Shown in pieces: positions 1 through 7,921 of a stretch of DNA of 52,989 bases. Location of the stretch: NCBI GenBank assembly GCA_902622955.1, contig CACNRP010000001.1:97543-150531 (forward strand). Direction: 5' to 3'. The position numbers were made by a program, and so were the translations under genes. The notes beneath the pieces are model-generated. The model did not search any database, was not told the origin of the DNA, and saw nothing but the letters and a program-made list of their open reading frames with translations. The DNA is from an uncultured Pelagibacteraceae bacterium. GTDB taxonomy: Bacteria; Pseudomonadota; Alphaproteobacteria; Pelagibacterales; Pelagibacteraceae. How positions within the stretch are numbered: position 1 is the first letter of the stretch; each line of letters opens with the position of its first letter.

Positions 1-765
1 CAACTCGACATTGGCTGCATGCAGTTGATTTTCATCTCTCATAGGTGCTGTACAACCTTCTAAGTAACTCACATAACTACCTTTATCAGCAATAATTAAT
101 GTTCTTTCAAATTGACCAGTATTAGATGCATTAATTCTAAAATACGTAGAAAGCTCCATCGGACATCTTACCCCTTCGGGAATATATGCAAAAGATCCAT
201 CTGTAAAAACTGCAGAGTTCAATGTTGCAAAAAAATGATCAGTTGTTGGTATGACTGAACCTAAATATTTTTTTACAAGATCTGGATGTTTTTGAATAGC
301 TTCAGATATTGGACAAAATATAATTCCGTGTTTTGTCAATTCCTCTCTAAATGTTGTTGCAACTGAAACAGAGTCAAATACCGCATCTACGGCAATACCG
401 TTTAATCTAGCTTGTTCTTGCAAAGGAATACCTAATTTTTTATAAGTTTCCAAAAGTTTTGGATCAAGTTCATCGAGACTTTTGGGTTTATTCTTCATAC
501 TTTTTGGTGCTGAATAATAATATAGATCTTGATAATCAATTTTAGGGTACTTCGGTTTCTGCCAATTTGGCTCTTTCAAAAGTTTAAATCTCTCAAATGC
601 TTTAAGCCTAAAGTTTAACATCCAGTCAGGTTCTTTTTTAATTTTAGAAATAAATTTAATTACTTCTTCATTTAAACCCTTTGGAGCTTTGATATTTTCA
701 ATATCAGTTGAAAATCCATATTTATAATCTTTTAAATTATCTATCTCTTTTTGCCTATTATCCAT
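1..765 (-). CDS. sufB: SufB, Fe-S cluster scaffold subunit (C-terminus cut by window edge)
   Basis: SufB is the scaffold subunit of the cytoplasmic SufBC2D complex, which builds Fe-S clusters on the SUF pathway. The reverse-strand frame opens with an ATG at 765 and stays open to base 1, giving 255 residues; full-length SufB is roughly 480-495 residues, so about half is missing beyond the window. The visible part has the SufB-typical N-terminal region ([18 protein letters not shown], with the downstream [15 protein letters not shown] and YLEGCTAP segments). It starts only three bases after the stop of the Rrf2/IscR-type regulator gene and on the same strand, so the two are one operon. Regulation is probably through the IscR-like box upstream of the regulator. 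Identity is secure; the C-terminal half cannot be judged. Confidence 0.95.
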   Translation of the reverse strand, partial: MDNRQKEIDNLKDYKYGFSTDIENIKAPKGLNEEVIKFISKIKKEPDWMLNFRLKAFERFKLLKEPNWQKPKYPKIDYQDLYYYSAPKSMKNKPKSLDELDPKLLETYKKLGIPLQEQARLNGIAVDAVFDSVSVATTFREELTKHGIIFCPISEAIQKHPDLVKKYLGSVIPTTDHFFATLNSAVFTDGSFAYIPEGVRCPMELSTYFRINASNTGQFERTLIIADKGSYVSYLEGCTAPMRDENQLHAANVEL

Positions 766-768
766 TAT

Positions 769-1194
769 TTATAATCTGCTTTCTTTTTTATTTTGCACTA
801 AATCTTCCAAACTCTTTTTTTCAAAAAAACTATTAATATGATTTTCTAGTTCATCCCAAAGATTATGAGTTATACATTTTGTGGCTTTACCATTACATCC
901 TTTTTTTGAATCTTTTTTACACTGGACTGTTTTAACTTTTTCGTCTACAGCATGGAAAATATTTGTAAGTTTTATATCATTTGGATTCTTGCTTAAAACA
1001 TACCCCCCTTGATTACCTCTTACGCTTTTTACAATATTATTTTTTTTTAATTTTGAAAAAATTTGTTCTAAATAATCTATTGAAATACCCTGTCTTAATG
1101 AAATATCTCTTAGCGATACAGGATTGATGTTATCAAACCTTGCTAAGTCAACGAGAGCCATTACGGCATATCTGCCTTTTGATGTTAATTTCAT
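769..1194 (-). CDS. iscR: IscR-type Rrf2 family Fe-S-sensing transcription regulator
   Basis: A 141-residue Rrf2-family repressor with an N-terminal winged helix-turn-helix (start MKLTSKGRYAVMALVDLA, recognition-helix region around residues 28-60 including SIDYLEQIFSKLKK) and three cysteines at 92, 100 and 107 followed by His110. In E. coli IscR the cluster ligands are Cys92, Cys98, Cys104 and His107, so first-Cys position and the Cys-x2-His ending match while the middle spacing is longer. It is the first gene before sufB, the expected place for a regulator of Fe-S assembly, and it probably represses its own operon through the box at 1226-1250. An AAAGGG ribosome-binding site precedes the ATG. 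RirA or another Rrf2 paralogue is possible, but the His and the operator favour IscR. Confidence 0.9.
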   Translation of the reverse strand: MKLTSKGRYAVMALVDLARFDNINPVSLRDISLRQGISIDYLEQIFSKLKKNNIVKSVRGNQGGYVLSKNPNDIKLTNIFHAVDEKVKTVQCKKDSKKGCNGKATKCITHNLWDELENHINSFFEKKSLEDLVQNKKESRL

Positions 1195-1225
1195 AATTTA
1201 CCCTTTAAAATGTGAGTTTTTAATC

Positions 1226-1250
1226 ATACCTGACTAAAATGGTCAAGTTT
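1226..1250. promoter_or_regulatory. IscR operator (type 1-like box)
   Basis: A 25-base imperfect palindrome with left arm ATACCTGACT, five-base centre AAAAT and right arm GGTCAAGTTT. Compared by eye with the E. coli type 1 IscR consensus as I remember it (ATA, SYY, GACT, RWWWY, AGTC, RRS, TAT), 23 of 25 positions agree. It lies 32 bases upstream of the iscR start, in the position for autorepression, and also just upstream of the plus-strand hydrolase promoter. Seen by eye; not tested by matrix scoring. Confidence 0.75.
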
Positions 1251-1274
1251 AGTTTAAAAAAAAAAATTCACATA

Positions 1275-1303
1275 TTGTCGCTGACTTGTGATAAAGCTAC
1301 ATT
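1275..1303 (+). promoter_or_regulatory. Candidate sigma-70-type promoter for the hydrolase gene
   Basis: TTGTCG at 1275-1280 and TACATT at 1298-1303 are separated by 17 bases, each matching four of six bases of the -35 and -10 consensus. It lies 29 bases before the ATG at 1333. Much of the surrounding DNA is A/T tract, so chance matches are easy and this is only moderate evidence. Confidence 0.4.
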
Positions 1304-1332
1304 TTTTTTGAGAATAATTATCAATATCAATT

Positions 1333-1989
1333 ATGGATAATAAAATTTTAGAAATTTTCATACCTGGCCCTGCGGGAAGATTAGAGGCCAAATATTATAA
1401 AAGTAAAAAAAGTACATCGCCAATTGCCTTAGTGTTACAGCCACATCCTCAATATGGAGGAACAATGAACAATAAAATTGTGGTAGATACTTTTCAAACA
1501 TTTATGGATAATGATTTTTCAGTTTGTAGAGTAAATTTTAGAGGCGTTGGTAAAAGTGATGGTGAATTTGACAATGGTCAAGGTGAGCTTGCAGATGCTG
1601 CAGCTGCTTTAGATTGGTTAGAAAGAGAAAATTTTGACAATTCTCAATGTTGGGTGTCTGGATTTTCATTTGGGTCGTTAATAGCAATGCAGTTATTAAT
1701 GCGAAGACCGGAAATAAATAGATTTATTGCTATATCGCCTCAACCCAATGTTTATGATTTTTCATTTTTGTCACCATGTCCCACATCAGGTTTGGTTGTT
1801 TATGGTAAAAAAGATGAATTAGTGCCAGTAGAGTATATTACAGAACTTGATAAAAGATTAAGTGCACAAAAAGGAATAAAAGTAGAATTTAATTCTGTTA
1901 ACGAGGCTAATCATTTCTTTTCAAAATCAAGTAGTGCTTTAGTAAAAAATTTAGATAAATATATAAAAAAAGAAATAGCTCTATTCTAA
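1333..1989 (+). CDS. Alpha/beta hydrolase (COG2945-like)
   Basis: A 218-residue cytoplasmic alpha/beta-hydrolase. The nucleophile elbow is GFSFG with Ser112, the acid is probably Asp160 in YGKKDELVP, and the histidine is His193 in NEANHFF; the oxyanion region LQPHPQYGGTMNNK and NFRGVGKSDG are typical of the small COG2945 group of predicted hydrolases. There is no signal peptide. The substrate is unknown for the family; esterase or thioesterase activity is the usual guess. It stands alone on the plus strand, opposite iscR-suf, and its end overlaps the end of anmK by four bases. The family is clear, the function is not. Confidence 0.85.
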   Translation: MDNKILEIFIPGPAGRLEAKYYKSKKSTSPIALVLQPHPQYGGTMNNKIVVDTFQTFMDNDFSVCRVNFRGVGKSDGEFDNGQGELADAAAALDWLERENFDNSQCWVSGFSFGSLIAMQLLMRRPEINRFIAISPQPNVYDFSFLSPCPTSGLVVYGKKDELVPVEYITELDKRLSAQKGIKVEFNSVNEANHFFSKSSSALVKNLDKYIKKEIALF

Positions 1990-3128
1990 AAATTTTCTAC
2001 TAGTTTTCCGCCCACTGTAAATTCTTTACATCCAGTTGTTGTGCTAAAAGAAATTGGTAGATTTAAAAAAGACCTTATAGCCAAAAATCCAAATGCCTGA
2101 GATTCAATATGGTCACCATTTAGATTATAACTATCTATAATTTCTAAAGTAATATTTTTTTCATTTGATATATAATTTTTTATACGATTAACTAAATTAC
2201 TATTTTTTCTACCTCCACCACAGAGTAAAAATGTAATACTATTATTTTGGCATATATATTTTAATCCTTCTGCAATCAAATATGCTGTAAAATCTGTTAT
2301 AGTTGCACAACCATCTTCTAAAGATAAACCTCTTGCAAAAGATACATCGAAATTTTTAATATCCAATGACTGGGAGTAAGAATCAATTTTAAAATTATCT
2401 ATTGCTTGATTTAGAATTAATTGATCAACTTTACCTATTTTAGATAGTTCCCCATTTTTATCAAATTTTTTATCAGAATTATTTCTTACCCATTCATCAA
2501 TTAAACAATTACCTGGACCTATATCAAAAGCAGAAAGGTTATTTTGAAAATTATCTGAGCCATTAATAACTTTTGTAACATTTGCGATACCGCCAATATT
2601 TAAGAAACCTATTGGAAATTTAATATTAAATTTTTGACTGATTTTTTTTGATAATATATAATGAAAAATTGGTGTTAAAGGTGCGCCTTGACCATTATTT
2701 TGAATATCCGCTTGTCTAAAATCATATATGACTTTTTTTTTGACTATTTGGGATAATAATTTCCCATCTCCTAATTGATTAGTAATTTTCTCATGTGGGT
2801 TATGAAAAATTGTTTGACCATGAAAACCTATCAAATCAATGGGATCTTTAAATTTTTTTAATGATTGATTAATTGCATCTGCATGAAAAAGAGTTAAATT
2901 ACGCTCCAATTCTCTTAATTTTTCTGAATTTTGTAAAAAATCTTTCTTTGTTAAGATTAAGTCTCTTAATTTAACCAACCGATCCTGAAGATTTTTATCA
3001 TACTCATAATAATCATCTAAAATGTTTGTGAATTCATTGTATCCATCAGAGCTAATTATAGATAAATCAATACCATCCATAGATGTTCCGCTCATTAATC
3101 CAATTGCAGTATATAATTTTTTTTTCAT
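1986..3128 (-). CDS. anmK: Anhydro-N-acetylmuramic acid kinase
   Basis: AnmK phosphorylates and hydrates 1,6-anhydro-MurNAc released from peptidoglycan turnover, returning it as MurNAc-6-phosphate. The 380-residue protein has the family signature GLMSGTSMDGID at residues 11-22, the GFHGQTIFHNP segment, the glycine-rich NIGGIANVT and the DIGPGNCLIDEW motif, all of the hexokinase/actin-like ATPase fold. Length matches the usual 370-385. It is divergently placed from tyrS with only 45 bases between the starts. A peptidoglycan-recycling step in a streamlined genome is notable because other recycling genes (murQ, nagZ, ampG) are not in this window. Confidence 0.95.
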   Translation of the reverse strand: MKKKLYTAIGLMSGTSMDGIDLSIISSDGYNEFTNILDDYYEYDKNLQDRLVKLRDLILTKKDFLQNSEKLRELERNLTLFHADAINQSLKKFKDPIDLIGFHGQTIFHNPHEKITNQLGDGKLLSQIVKKKVIYDFRQADIQNNGQGAPLTPIFHYILSKKISQKFNIKFPIGFLNIGGIANVTKVINGSDNFQNNLSAFDIGPGNCLIDEWVRNNSDKKFDKNGELSKIGKVDQLILNQAIDNFKIDSYSQSLDIKNFDVSFARGLSLEDGCATITDFTAYLIAEGLKYICQNNSITFLLCGGGRKNSNLVNRIKNYISNEKNITLEIIDSYNLNGDHIESQAFGFLAIRSFLNLPISFSTTTGCKEFTVGGKLVENF

Positions 3129-3173
3129 TGATATGTTTTTTAAAAAAAATTTGTATATTGTAACTATAAACTT

Positions 3174-4403
3174 ATGAATAAATTTTTAAAAGAATTTAAA
3201 GATAGAGGTTTTTTCTATCAATGCACAAGTGAAGATGAATTATCTAAAAAATTAGATAAAGAAAAGATAAAAGGTTACATAGGTTTTGATTGCACGGCTG
3301 AAAGCTTGCATGTGGGTAGCTTATTACAAATAATGTGTTTACGACTACTTCAAAAAAATGGACATCGACCAATAGTTTTACTTGGTGGAGGAACTACAAG
3401 AATTGGGGATCCTTCTGGTAAAGATAAAACTAGAAAAATATTAAGTGAAGAAGAAATTGAAAAAAATATTAAAAATATAAAAAATATTTTAAAAAAATTT
3501 TTGGATAATGATGATAAAAATACAAAACCAATATTTGTAAATAATTACACTTGGCTAAAAGATTTAAATTATATTTCATTTTTAAGAGATATAGGAAAAC
3601 ATTTCACGATAAATAAAATGTTAACATTTGATAGTGTAAAACTTAGATTGGATAGAGAGCAGTCACTGAGCTACATGGAGTTTAATTATATGATTTTACA
3701 AGCATATGATTTTCTTGAATTAAATAAGAAAGAAAATTGTGTCTTACAAATCGGAGGTTCAGATCAATGGGGAAATATTGTTAATGGTGTTGAGCTTATA
3801 AAAAGATATTCTAACAATCAAACCTTTGGTTTAACAACACCCTTAATCACGCTAGCATCAGGTGCTAAAATGGGAAAAACCGAAAGTGGAGCTATTTGGT
3901 TAGATGAAAAGTATTTATCAGCTTACGATTATTGGCAGTTTTGGAGAAACGTAGATGATAGAGATATAATTAAATTTTTAAAAATGTTTACTGATATTGA
4001 AATTAATGAAATAGAAACGTTTAAAGATAGAGATATAAATGAATTAAAAATACTTCTTGCTAATAAAACTACTGAAATGTTACATGGAAAAGAAGCAGCT
4101 AAAAATTCTGAAGAGGCAGCAAAAGAAGCTTTTTCAGGAAACTCTCTTGGTGCAAACTTGCCAAAAGTAAATATTCAATCTAAGAAAATTGAGAAAAAAA
4201 TTAATATTGTAGACCTTGTTTTGTTATCTAAGTTAGAAATCTCGAAAAGCGAAATCAGAAGACTTTTAAAAGGGAATGCAGTTAAAATAAATGACAATGT
4301 TATTTCAGATGAAAAATTTGAAATTAATAAAAATTTATTTAAAGATAACTATCTAAAACTTTCTCTCGGAAAAAAAAGACACATTAAAATAGAATTAAAT
4401 TAA
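3174..4403 (+). CDS. tyrS: Tyrosyl-tRNA synthetase
   Basis: A class I aminoacyl-tRNA synthetase charging tRNA-Tyr. The HIGH-type motif is HVGS at residues 46-49, within GFDCTAESLHVGSLLQ; the KMSKS-type loop reads KMGKT near residue 232; the tyrosine pocket segment YMILQAYDFLEL and QIGGSDQWGNI are present. A C-terminal S4-like RNA-binding domain covers roughly residues 340-405 (SKSEIRRLLKGNAVKIN). The 409-residue length is normal for the TyrS family. It ends directly against the stop of the convergent AsmA-like gene with no spacer. AT-rich -10-like sequence lies in the 45-base gap to anmK, but no clear promoter could be assigned. Confidence 0.97.
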   Translation: MNKFLKEFKDRGFFYQCTSEDELSKKLDKEKIKGYIGFDCTAESLHVGSLLQIMCLRLLQKNGHRPIVLLGGGTTRIGDPSGKDKTRKILSEEEIEKNIKNIKNILKKFLDNDDKNTKPIFVNNYTWLKDLNYISFLRDIGKHFTINKMLTFDSVKLRLDREQSLSYMEFNYMILQAYDFLELNKKENCVLQIGGSDQWGNIVNGVELIKRYSNNQTFGLTTPLITLASGAKMGKTESGAIWLDEKYLSAYDYWQFWRNVDDRDIIKFLKMFTDIEINEIETFKDRDINELKILLANKTTEMLHGKEAAKNSEEAAKEAFSGNSLGANLPKVNIQSKKIEKKINIVDLVLLSKLEISKSEIRRLLKGNAVKINDNVISDEKFEINKNLFKDNYLKLSLGKKRHIKIELN

Positions 4404-6830
4404 CTATTTTTTAATTTTTTCTAAAGTTCTAGTAATAAATCTGGGTGTTAAAGTTTTTATAGGATTTACAGTAGTTTCTAAATCTTTTGGGGGACCTTTA
4501 ATTTTAAAGCTAACTCCAAAAACTCCTTCACCAACTTTCTTTCCAATGAGTAAATCTCCTAACAAAGGTATTGAGGCGATAGATCTATTTATTGTAGTTG
4601 CAGGAACCAACGTGCCCCTTAAACTAACTAAATTATCATCTGCAATATAGCCTTCCAGTAAAATAGATATTGCTGGTCCAATTGCATACAGCTCCTCAAT
4701 TGTCATAACTTTATTTTTGTTTGAAAAGGACATTTCAAAATCTGTAAATCTAATCCCTTCTCCTGTAAGCAAGTCTGCTATCCCTTGAAGAGATGCGAGA
4801 GCCAGCAATTTAGCCAACGCTGGAATTTCTTTAACTTTAAAATTATCAATTACTAATTTAGAAGTTGAGACTCCATCTTTTTTCAAAGAGTAAAAGTCTA
4901 AATACCCCTCTCTGTCATCTTTAAATCCTTTGATGAATTTATATCTATCTACCAAAGGTTTTGCCTTAGATGAAAAAAGAGTAGTAATTTTTTCACCTTG
5001 ATCATTTGTTCTAATTGTAAATTTTAAATTTTGTGAATTGTTATAAAAAGCCAAAATATCTGCCTCTTCTACTTTATTGTTAATAATATTTATCTTTCCT
5101 TTCAAATCCTTAACAAAATATATTTCATCAAAGTAAACTTCCTCAAAATTGAGGTCTATACTTACGTTATTTTCAAAAAGATTGTTTTCTTTTTTATCCT
5201 CAGTATCTAGTAAATTCGAAATTAAAGAGTTTGCATTAAATGAAGTGCCGTCAATTAAATAATTATGGCCTTCTATTTTTTTTATATTGTAATTATTTTT
5301 TTTATTTTCTGTATCTAAATAATTAAAATTTGCCTGATCAATTTTAATTATTTGATTAGAATCATTGAGAAATAAATTTTCAATTTTAATGTTATTATTT
5401 TCCTCATTAATAATAAAGTTATTTATATATAAATTTTTGTTATTTTTTAGTTCTCCATTAATTAGAAGACTCATCTTACTTTTGTCTTTTTTTTTATAAT
5501 TAATATTATTAATTTGAAATTTTGTATTTTTAACATTTAGATTGGTATTAAAACTTATTTCGTTTTCTTTTTTTTCAATAAAATAATCAATTTCTTCAAA
5601 ATCTTTATCAATTTTTAATTTTCCAGAACCTGAAAAGGTTAGATTATTATTTTTAAAATTAATCTTTAATTTTTGATTATTTAAATTAATATTTTCATTA
5701 GTTTGAGGGAAAAATATTTTTAAAAAATCTTGTTGCTTTAAAACTATATTTTTTAAAAATAATTCTGAATCTATACTCAGGTCCTTATCTTTTTTATTTA
5801 TCAAATATCTAATTTCATTTACTTCATCAGTATTTAATTGAATTTGCCCCTCACCATTAATTGATAAATTTTTATCCCTATAATTTAAATTCAATTTATG
5901 TTTATCGAGTAAAATTAAATCATCAACTTCTGGAAAATAATCATTAATTATTTTTAATTTTTTGTATTTTAGCTGAGCAATATTTATATCAGAGCTGAAT
6001 ATAATATTTTTAATTTTGAATTTTTCATCTATTTCCAAAGAAAATTCATTATTTGTTTTAAATGTAGAATCATCAATAATAATATTTTCAAAACTTAAAT
6101 TTAATAATTTTAATAAATTTGAATTTAAACTTGACTGATCATTTTCAACAACACCTTCAATAAAAAAGTTATTTTTTTTCTTTTTAACGTTTAGTTTTTT
6201 TGAAATAAATTTTACTTCTTCCACTTTAAAATCTATTTTATTAAAAAAATAATTATCTTTTTGAAAATTGAAATTAAAATTTATATTCTTAATATTTGCC
6301 TTATTTACAAAATTAATACTTGCATCTTTTATCAGACCTTCGACTTTATAATTTTTTTTAATATTACCATTTTCATCAATGTTAAAACTCAGATTTATAA
6401 TTGCATTACCTTTTTTTACAATTTTCTCTAATATAAATAATTCAGGTTTATTATTTGTGGTCCGAATAAATTTAATTAAATCTTTTAATAATAATGACTT
6501 AGTTGTTGCCTCAATACTTGAAGATGATATCTTTTTTTTAATTAAAGAACTAAGTGAAACTTGCATTTTAATACTCTCTAATGCTAAGGGTCTTTTTGAA
6601 AAATATACTGTGGTACCGACTGTTTTTGCATAAATTTTAAGTTTAAAAGGATCTAGATTTAATTTAATTTTTTTTAAATCTATATCTATCTTTTTATTTA
6701 TTTTTAAAATTCTTTTTTTAATTTGATCATTAAATTTATCTGTCTCTATGCCTACTGTGGTAAGGTAAACTATCAAAATAAACAACACCGACAGAAGTAG
6801 GATAAAATATTTTAAAATATTATTTTTCAT
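4404..6830 (-). CDS. AsmA-like / YhdP-type membrane protein
   Basis: An 808-residue protein with one N-terminal membrane anchor (about residues 8-26) followed by a long, Asn/Lys/Ile-rich beta-repeat region and an AsmA-like C-terminal domain (about residues 640-800, including LASLQGIADLLTGEGIRF and VPATTINRSIASIPLLGDLL). Members of the AsmA/TamB/YhdP group span the periplasm and are thought to carry lipids to the outer membrane. Residues about 312-387 and 388-440 look like consecutive copies of one repeat unit, as expected of a repeating-groove bridge. Alphaproteobacterial relatives are usually longer than 1000 residues, so this is a short version. The start overlaps the end of prfB by 11 bases, placing it last in a mrcA-prfB-asmA-like operon. 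The family is secure; cargo and partner are unknown. Confidence 0.8.
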   Translation of the reverse strand: MKNNILKYFILLLSVLFILIVYLTTVGIETDKFNDQIKKRILKINKKIDIDLKKIKLNLDPFKLKIYAKTVGTTVYFSKRPLALESIKMQVSLSSLIKKKISSSSIEATTKSLLLKDLIKFIRTTNNKPELFILEKIVKKGNAIINLSFNIDENGNIKKNYKVEGLIKDASINFVNKANIKNINFNFNFQKDNYFFNKIDFKVEEVKFISKKLNVKKKKNNFFIEGVVENDQSSLNSNLLKLLNLSFENIIIDDSTFKTNNEFSLEIDEKFKIKNIIFSSDINIAQLKYKKLKIINDYFPEVDDLILLDKHKLNLNYRDKNLSINGEGQIQLNTDEVNEIRYLINKKDKDLSIDSELFLKNIVLKQQDFLKIFFPQTNENINLNNQKLKINFKNNNLTFSGSGKLKIDKDFEEIDYFIEKKENEISFNTNLNVKNTKFQINNINYKKKDKSKMSLLINGELKNNKNLYINNFIINEENNNIKIENLFLNDSNQIIKIDQANFNYLDTENKKNNYNIKKIEGHNYLIDGTSFNANSLISNLLDTEDKKENNLFENNVSIDLNFEEVYFDEIYFVKDLKGKINIINNKVEEADILAFYNNSQNLKFTIRTNDQGEKITTLFSSKAKPLVDRYKFIKGFKDDREGYLDFYSLKKDGVSTSKLVIDNFKVKEIPALAKLLALASLQGIADLLTGEGIRFTDFEMSFSNKNKVMTIEELYAIGPAISILLEGYIADDNLVSLRGTLVPATTINRSIASIPLLGDLLIGKKVGEGVFGVSFKIKGPPKDLETTVNPIKTLTPRFITRTLEKIKK

Positions 6831-7921
6831 TTAATTTATAAAGCGATTGTTCCAAAAATTCATCGATATCACCATCTAATACTTTATCAGGACTGGTGCT
6901 TTCAAAATTAGTTCTATTATCTTTTACAAGTTGATAAGGCTGTAAAACATATGATCTGATTTGATGACCCCACCCAATTTCAGATTTAGAACTTTCAACA
7001 TTTTGACTTTCTTTCTCTCTTATTTTAATTTCATAATCATATAATCTTGCTTTCAACATATTCATGCATGTTTCTTTATTTTTATGTTGAGATCTTTCAT
7101 TTTGGCATTGAACAACAATTTTTGATGGAATATGGGTTATTCTAACTGCACTATCAGTAGTGTTAACATGCTGACCACCCGCTCCACTGGATCGATAGGT
7201 GTCTATTCTTAAATCTTTTTCTAAAATTTCAATATTTATATTTTCATCCACAACAGGGTAAATCCAAACACTTGCAAAACTTGTGTGTCTTCTTGCTCCC
7301 GAATCGAAAGGCGATATTCTTACTAGTCTATGTATGCCAGACTCTTTTTTTAACCAACCAAATGAATAATCTCCATCTATTTTTATTGTTGCTGATTTTA
7401 TTCCAGCCTCTTCACCTCTATGTTCACTAATTAAACTTGATTTAAAATTTTTTTTATCTGACCATTTTAAATACATTCTTCTTAGCATATCAGCCCAATC
7501 TTGACTTTCTGTACCTCCTGCACCGGCATGTATTTCTATGTAACAATTTAAAGGGTCTGCTTCATTAGATAAAAAACATTTAATTTCATTTTTTTTAACT
7601 TCACTTCTTAAGTCTTTTATATTTTGTAGAACTTCTTTTTGAACTTGTAAATTCTCTTCTTCAATTGCCAGTTGATTTAAATCATTTAAATCTTTTAGTT
7701 TTTCAACATTTTTATTTAAAGAGTCAGTTAAATCTTCATAAAATTTTTTTTCTTTGATTACTCTTTGAGAGTTTTTTTTGTCTTGCCAAAATTCGGCACT
7801 CAGCATTTGTGAATTTAAAGATTGCAGTTTTGAATAGATATTATTTTTTTCAAAGATACTCCTGAATTTTTTGATTTATCTTTTCAACTTCTTCTTTAAA
7901 ATTTTGATAATTATTATCCAT
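6820..7921 (-). CDS. prfB: Peptide chain release factor 2, with programmed +1 frameshift
   Basis: RF2 terminates translation at UGA and UAA. The main frame from 7851 holds the codon-recognition tripeptide SPF (RISPFDSGARRHTSF) and the catalytic GGQ loop (SGAGGQHVNTTDSAVRITH). The true start is the ATG at 7921, read as MDNNYQNFKEEVEKINQKIQ and so on for 23 codons to CTT followed by an in-frame TGA at 7852-7850. Skipping the T at 7852 continues with GAA in the main frame, giving 366 residues against 365 in E. coli. An ATG at 7806 exists but would drop the conserved N-terminal helix. The start ATG shares one base with the stop of mrcA (TAATG), so translation is probably coupled. RF2 autoregulates through this site: scarce RF2 favours shifting. 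Confidence 0.95.
7850..7863 (-). promoter_or_regulatory. prfB: Programmed +1 ribosomal frameshift site of prfB
   Basis: Read on the minus strand the site is AGGAGTATCTTTGA: a Shine-Dalgarno-like AGGAG at 7863-7859, three bases, slippery CTT at 7855-7853, and the UGA stop at 7852-7850. This is the same layout as the classic E. coli prfB site (AGGGGG, spacer, CTTTGA). Codons on both sides join two halves of one RF2 protein, which is direct evidence that the site is used. Confidence 0.92.

Noticed and set aside
6379-6633. Open frame of 84 codons antisense to the AsmA-like gene
   Set aside because: It lies wholly inside a well-supported gene, has no motif or ribosome-binding site, and such frames are expected in AT-rich coding DNA read backwards.
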